32,235 nt of DNA from Bacillota bacterium (lineage in GTDB: Bacteria > Bacillota > Sulfobacillia > Sulfobacillales > Sulfobacillaceae), in the NCBI GenBank assembly GCA_023512105.1, contig JAIMAE010000019.1:1-32235 (forward strand). The letters run 5' to 3'. The notes below the pieces were generated by a model. It saw only the letters and a program-made list of their open reading frames with translations, had not been told where the DNA came from and did no database searches. The position numbers were made by a program, and so were the translations under genes. This document shows, one piece after another, positions 29,389-32,235 of this stretch. Within the stretch, counting starts at the first letter, position 1. Each line of letters begins with the position of its first letter.

Positions 29389-30402
29389 ATGACCGGGTAC
29401 GAGGCACTGGAGGCGTTGCGGTTCGGAAGGCGGGAGGCCGCCTATTTGCTGGTGGGCGAGGTCGATTATTGGGTGCGCCGTTGGCTGCGGAGCCTGCGCC
29501 AGACGGATCGTGGGGCGGCGGCGGTGAGCGAACTGGAGGGGCGGGTCAGTTGGGGGGAGGTGCAGGCGGAGCTCTCCCGGACCGAGTTTTTCGCCGGCCA
29601 ACGGGTGGTCTTGGTCCGGCAGGCCGGGTTGACCGGCAAAGAGCGCGGCCTGTTGCGCTACCTGGAGCGTCCGCTGGACGACGTCACCCTGGTGGTGATG
29701 GAGTCCAAGCCGCCTCACCCACTGTTGGACGCCTTTGGTCCGGCGCGCACGGTGGAGGGAAAGGGGCCGACCTTGGCCGAGATGCGCCGCTTTGTGCACC
29801 AGGAGGCCAACTCGCGCGGGCTTCGACTCTCCGCGGAAGGGGAGGACTGGCTAGCCAAGACGTATCTGGGAGAGGGCGAGCAGGTGGTGCACGAGCTGGA
29901 GAAGTTGGCGCTTTACTCCCTAGAACAGAGCGATTGCGTTTTTGACGAAGCCCAGCTGCGCGAGCTGATCCTGCCCTGGCAGTCGGCTCCGCAGACCTGG
30001 CGGCTGGTTGACGCCGTATTGGATGGGGACGTGGAGGGGGTTCTGCATCATGCCCGGGCCGCCCTGGGGCGGGGGGAGCCTCCGGTGATGCTGGCGGTGA
30101 TGGTCGGCCGCCAACTGGCTTCCTTGCAGCGAGCGTGCGAGCTGCGGGCGGCCGGGGGAACCTTGGAGGCATTTCAGAGCCAAAGCCGGCTCTCCGGGTA
30201 CGCCGCCCGCCGGGCTTGGAATCGGGCCGGCCAACTGGGAGCGGAGGTGCTGCATCAAGCGTTGAGTTGGGCCAAGGCCGCCGACGCGGCGCTCAAAGGC
30301 GGCGGAGGCGATCCGGAGGTGGTCCTCACCACCTTTTTGGCCGCGGTGGCGTTGACGGTGGGAAGAGCCGGGGCGGGCGCCAAAAAGAAATCCCCCGCCT
30401 GA
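29389..30402 (+). CDS. holA: DNA polymerase III subunit delta
   Basis: A 337-residue HolA (YqeN-like), the clamp-loader subunit that opens the sliding clamp. The AAA+ fold lacks Walker motifs, as expected for delta. Recognisable segments are YLLVGEVDYWVRRW near the start, RTEFFAGQRVVLVRQAG, YLGEGEQVVHELEKLALYS and the C-terminal helical domain with MLAVMVGRQLASLQRACEL. ATG 29389 has a GGAGGG site upstream. holA facing rpsT is conserved in Bacillus; comEA/comEC, often just upstream there, are absent. Its 3' end overlaps the rpsT terminator of the opposite strand. Confidence 0.92.
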   Translation: MTGYEALEALRFGRREAAYLLVGEVDYWVRRWLRSLRQTDRGAAAVSELEGRVSWGEVQAELSRTEFFAGQRVVLVRQAGLTGKERGLLRYLERPLDDVTLVVMESKPPHPLLDAFGPARTVEGKGPTLAEMRRFVHQEANSRGLRLSAEGEDWLAKTYLGEGEQVVHELEKLALYSLEQSDCVFDEAQLRELILPWQSAPQTWRLVDAVLDGDVEGVLHHARAALGRGEPPVMLAVMVGRQLASLQRACELRAAGGTLEAFQSQSRLSGYAARRAWNRAGQLGAEVLHQALSWAKAADAALKGGGGDPEVVLTTFLAAVALTVGRAGAGAKKKSPA

Positions 30403-30419
30403 CCATGCCGGGGCGGGGG
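30380..30419 (-). terminator. Intrinsic terminator of rpsT, embedded in the holA 3' end
   Basis: Read on the minus strand, CCCCCGCC (30412-30419) and GGCGGGGG (30392-30399) form an eight-pair stem with a 12-base loop, followed by ATTTCTTTTT (30391-30382). It starts eight bases after the rpsT stop. The stem spans the holA stop codon, and the T-run is encoded by the lysine-rich end of holA. Confidence 0.8.
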
Positions 30420-30426
30420 CGACGGG

Positions 30427-30702
30427 TTAGCTGGCTTGGGCTTTCGCCTGCTGGAGTTTGTGCGCCAGGCGCGACTTCTTGCGGCTGGCCTTGTTGCGGT
30501 GAATGGCCCCTTTTTGAGCCGCGCGATCGAGCCGCGCGTAAGCGTTCCGCAACGCTATCTCCGCCGCCTCGAAATCCCGCCGGGCCAGAGCATCTTCGAA
30601 TCGACGCACCGCGGTTCGGATCATGGTCTTGCGGATCTTGTTGCGAAGCGTCCGCGCCTTGATCTGGCGAATCCGCTTTTTGGCAGACTTTGTATTGGCC
30701 AC
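30427..30702 (-). CDS. rpsT: 30S ribosomal protein S20
   Basis: A 91-residue S20, a helical, lysine- and arginine-rich 16S rRNA-binding protein. It begins with MANTKSAKKRIRQIKARTLRN and contains LRNAYARLDRAAQKGAIHRNKASRKKSRLA, the family signature. The start is GTG, with GGAGGAGG eight bases upstream. It has its own promoter and terminator and is monocistronic. It converges with holA, as in Bacillus. Confidence 0.97.
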   Translation of the reverse strand: MANTKSAKKRIRQIKARTLRNKIRKTMIRTAVRRFEDALARRDFEAAEIALRNAYARLDRAAQKGAIHRNKASRKKSRLAHKLQQAKAQAS

Positions 30703-30721
30703 TCCGATACCTCCTCCGGGG

Positions 30722-30750
30722 ATTATATCAAGATTGCCGGGGAGGGTAAA
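30722..30750 (-). promoter_or_regulatory. Sigma-A promoter of rpsT
   Basis: On the minus strand, TTTACC (30750-30745) and a perfect TATAAT (30727-30722) are 17 bases apart. The start point would fall near 30715, at the edge of the ribosome-binding site, implying an unusually short leader of about 13 bases. Confidence 0.72.
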
Positions 30751-31109
30751 GAGAAGGGTCCGGGGTCGTGCGTGTCAAGGAATTCGAGGTCCAATGCGTC
30801 CCCCTCGGAGGGCACCCGTGGTCATGCATGGGCGACGAGTCCCGCCAATTCCCGAAGCACCCACCGAATCCACGGCCGACCGGCCTGCGGGCCGTCCAGA
30901 GCCGGCAGGTGCGCTTGGAGCCAGGCCGGGTCGGCGTCCCGGCCGGCTGCGGGCGGCCGACGGCGAGCGCCTTTGCCAGTTTCCCGTTGGCCTCCGCGGC
31001 CAACCAACGCACGAGGTGGCAACTGCCAGCCAGACTCAGCGGGCCGCGCGCCCTTTCAGCCGCCGCGCCACCCGGTGATAGACCTCGCCCTCCATGCTCC
31101 CCAGCGAGG
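30751..31109. other. Stretch without an intact recognisable gene
   Basis: About 360 bases with no convincing intact gene. On the minus strand, three plausible protein-like pieces lie in three successive frames: MEGEVYHRVARRLKGRAAR (31096-31038), then LAGSCHLVRWLAAEANGKLAKAL (31030-30962), then DADPAWLQAHLPALDGPQAG ending in LRELAGLVAHA (stop near 30822). Together they would look like one ~100-residue protein with two frame breaks. This may be a decayed gene, a sequencing problem or chance in GC-rich DNA. No homology is recognised. Confidence 0.25.
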
Positions 31110-31247
31110 GTGGTGGAGGTGCGGCTGACCGCGGACAGGCTGCGCCGGCTGGAGGCGCTGACGGCGGTGCACGCCCCGAGCTGCGGAATGTGGGCGGTCT
31201 GGCAGGAACTCCAGGCCATCCTCGAGATCCGCCCCGAGAACCCGTGA
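31110..31247 (+). CDS. Hypothetical 45-residue protein
   Basis: A short frame from GTG 31110 gives a protein with VVEVRLTADRLRRLEALTAV, then HAPSCGMWAVWQELQAILE. It has amphipathic helical character and no membrane segment. The frame is open further upstream, but that part is low-complexity and implausible. No good ribosome site is visible. A strong hairpin follows the stop and separates it from the convergent small membrane gene, which gives mild support. It could also be a remnant or chance. The function is unknown. Confidence 0.35.
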   Translation: MVEVRLTADRLRRLEALTAVHAPSCGMWAVWQELQAILEIRPENP

Positions 31248-31257
31248 CCCGGGGCGG

Positions 31258-31296
31258 GCCGGCACCGGTCCTCCCCCGCGTGGGGGCGGCGCCGGC
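31258..31296. terminator. Strong hairpin between two convergent small genes
   Basis: Outer arms GCCGGCACC (31258-31266) and GGCGCCGGC (31288-31296) pair with one A-C mismatch on the plus transcript, which becomes a G-U pair on the minus transcript. An inner CCCCC/GGGGG stem (31273-31286) adds to it. There is no T-run. It starts eight bases downstream of the small membrane gene's stop on the minus strand. Confidence 0.42.
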
Positions 31297-31304
31297 ATAC
31301 GAGC

Positions 31305-31469
31305 TTACGGCCACAGTAACCCCGCCACTCCCAACGCGAAGACCAGCGCGGCCGTGGCCTCCCCATGCACGGTGTAGTGGGCGCCCCAGGCCATCAGCCC
31401 CAGGGCCGCCACCCTCCGGGTCCAACGCCCCCACGCCCCTGGAACCGGCGGCTCCCGCACCCGGATCAC
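31305..31469 (-). CDS. Small membrane protein overlapping the end of sat
   Basis: A 54-residue protein with two hydrophobic segments: [17 protein letters not shown] and [16 protein letters not shown], the latter reaching the C-terminus. GTG at 31469 overlaps the sat stop by four bases (GTGA), so it is translationally coupled to sat; that overlap is the best evidence that it is real. A strong hairpin follows the stop. The function is unknown, but linkage to sulfate activation is suggested by position. Confidence 0.55.
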   Translation of the reverse strand: MIRVREPPVPGAWGRWTRRVAALGLMAWGAHYTVHGEATAALVFALGVAGLLWP

Positions 31470-32235
31470 CCCCCTGGGCCGGGCGCGGAGGCCGACACCG
31501 CCCGGCGCAGGTACGCCGCGACCTCCGGTCGCATCCACTCCGCCGGGATCGGGTCACCACGGGCCAACCGGCGCCGCAGCTCCGTCCCGGACACCGTCTC
31601 CCATCCCTCGGCAGGATGCGGGCAGGTCCGCCGGGACACCAGGGCCGCGCACCGCGGGCAGTAGCCCACCGCCTCAAACACCAGCGGGGTGATGCCCAGT
31701 TCCGCCGCGTGGTGCGCCAGCCATTCGGCGGCGGCCTCCGGAGGATAGTAGCCGCCGACTCCGGCGTGATCCCGCCCCACAATCATGTGGGTCGCGCCGT
31801 AGTTCCGCCGTACCAGGGCGTGCAACAGCGCCTCGCGTGGTCCCGCGTAGCGCATCGGGGCCGGATAGACGGCCAGCAGCACCCGGTCGGGAGGATAGTA
31901 ATGCCGTAAGGCGATGCGGTACGCCTCGAGCCGGATCGGGGCCGGCAGGTCATCGGCCTTGGTCGGGCCGACCAGCGGATGCACCAGCAAGCCGTCCACC
32001 ACCTCCAAAGCCACCTTGTGCAGGTACTCATGGGCCCGATGCACCGGGTTGCGGGTTTGAAACGCCGCCACGGTGGCCCACCCGCGGGCTTGGATCGCGG
32101 CCCGCACCCCGGCCGGATCGGCGGGCTCCGGGTACGGCAGGCTGCCGGGCTCGACCAGCGTCACCGGCCCGGCCACGCACCACGGGGACTGGGCCAGCAA
32201 CTCCGCCACCCCCGGATGCCGCGGGTCGGTGGTCC
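31466..32235 (-). CDS. sat: Sulfate adenylyltransferase (ATP sulfurylase), C-terminal part; 5' end outside window
   Basis: About 255 residues of a homomeric ATP sulfurylase, which makes adenosine 5'-phosphosulfate from sulfate and ATP or runs in reverse in sulfur oxidation. Catalytic motifs are [11 protein letters not shown] (the Q-x-R-N-P-x-H-x-x-H motif) and [15 protein letters not shown]...CPH near the C-terminus matches the zinc-binding loop of the thermophile/sulfur-bacterial branch. The frame remains open to the window edge with [13 protein letters not shown], a typical Sat stretch, so the apparent GTG at 32209 is internal. Direction and pathway (assimilation, reduction or oxidation) cannot be told here; no other sulfur genes are in view. 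Confidence 0.95.
   Translation of the reverse strand, partial: TTDPRHPGVAELLAQSPWCVAGPVTLVEPGSLPYPEPADPAGVRAAIQARGWATVAAFQTRNPVHRAHEYLHKVALEVVDGLLVHPLVGPTKADDLPAPIRLEAYRIALRHYYPPDRVLLAVYPAPMRYAGPREALLHALVRRNYGATHMIVGRDHAGVGGYYPPEAAAEWLAHHAAELGITPLVFEAVGYCPRCAALVSRRTCPHPAEGWETVSGTELRRRLARGDPIPAEWMRPEVAAYLRRAVSASAPGPGG

Noticed and set aside
1-32235. CRISPR array, insertion sequence, prophage, tRNA or rRNA gene
   Set aside because: No regularly spaced repeats, transposase or integrase motifs, terminal inverted repeats, or tRNA/rRNA-like sequences were seen on either strand.

Overview
The window is GC-rich chromosomal DNA that reads like an endospore-forming member of the Bacillota (Firmicutes). 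The case rests on gene order and content: mreBCD-minCDE-rodA, a spoIVFA/spoIVFB-like pair, an rne/rng-rplU-prp-rpmA-spo0B-obg-nadD block, yqeK-rsfS, and holA facing rpsT. Ribosomal protein L27 carries the cleavable N-terminal tail found in Bacillota, and its protease Prp is encoded next door. High GC, frequent GTG/TTG starts, a MinE, an RNase E/G and a sulfate adenylyltransferase suggest a deep-branching, possibly thermophilic or sulfur-associated lineage (Sulfobacillus- or Thermaerobacter-like). The genus cannot be fixed from the sequence alone.

Layout. 1-1838: the 3' end of valS, overlapping folC. 1849-7803: a likely promoter, then a small membrane protein, maf, radC, mreB, mreC, mreD, minC, minD and minE (cell shape and division-site selection). 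8021-11421: rodA, a PAP2 phosphatase, a SpoIVFA-like protein and a SpoIVFB-like M50 protease (wall synthesis and sporulation). 11418-17114: a strong promoter that overlaps the previous stop codon, then an RNase E/G, a probable L21 leader hairpin, rplU, prp, rpmA, a membrane-anchored Spo0B-like protein, obgE and nadD. 17282-18556: an RRM RNA-binding protein with a strong terminator, then yqeK and rsfS. 18553-21194: a thioredoxin-fold DUF255 protein on the minus strand and an SDR on the plus strand. 21228-24198: promoter, structured leader, leuS, a small membrane protein and a terminator hairpin. 24215-27806 (minus): Hsp20, then an ABC ATPase and a double-domain permease of the nitrate/sulfonate/taurine type. 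28060-30402: a soluble sensor histidine kinase and holA. 30427-32235 (minus): rpsT, a poorly coding stretch, a small membrane protein overlapping the end of a truncated sat.

Most of the window is conserved core genome. I found no CRISPR array, insertion sequence, prophage or obvious new multi-gene system. The most interesting deviations are a MinC without its FtsZ-inhibiting N-terminal domain, an RNase E/G with KH-like and TRAM-like C-terminal modules, a Spo0B-like phosphotransferase with an N-terminal membrane hairpin plus a soluble Kin-type kinase in the same neighbourhood, a bacterial RRM protein behind a long leader, and a structured leuS leader containing a 42-codon open frame. An apparently decayed or non-coding stretch lies between rpsT and sat.
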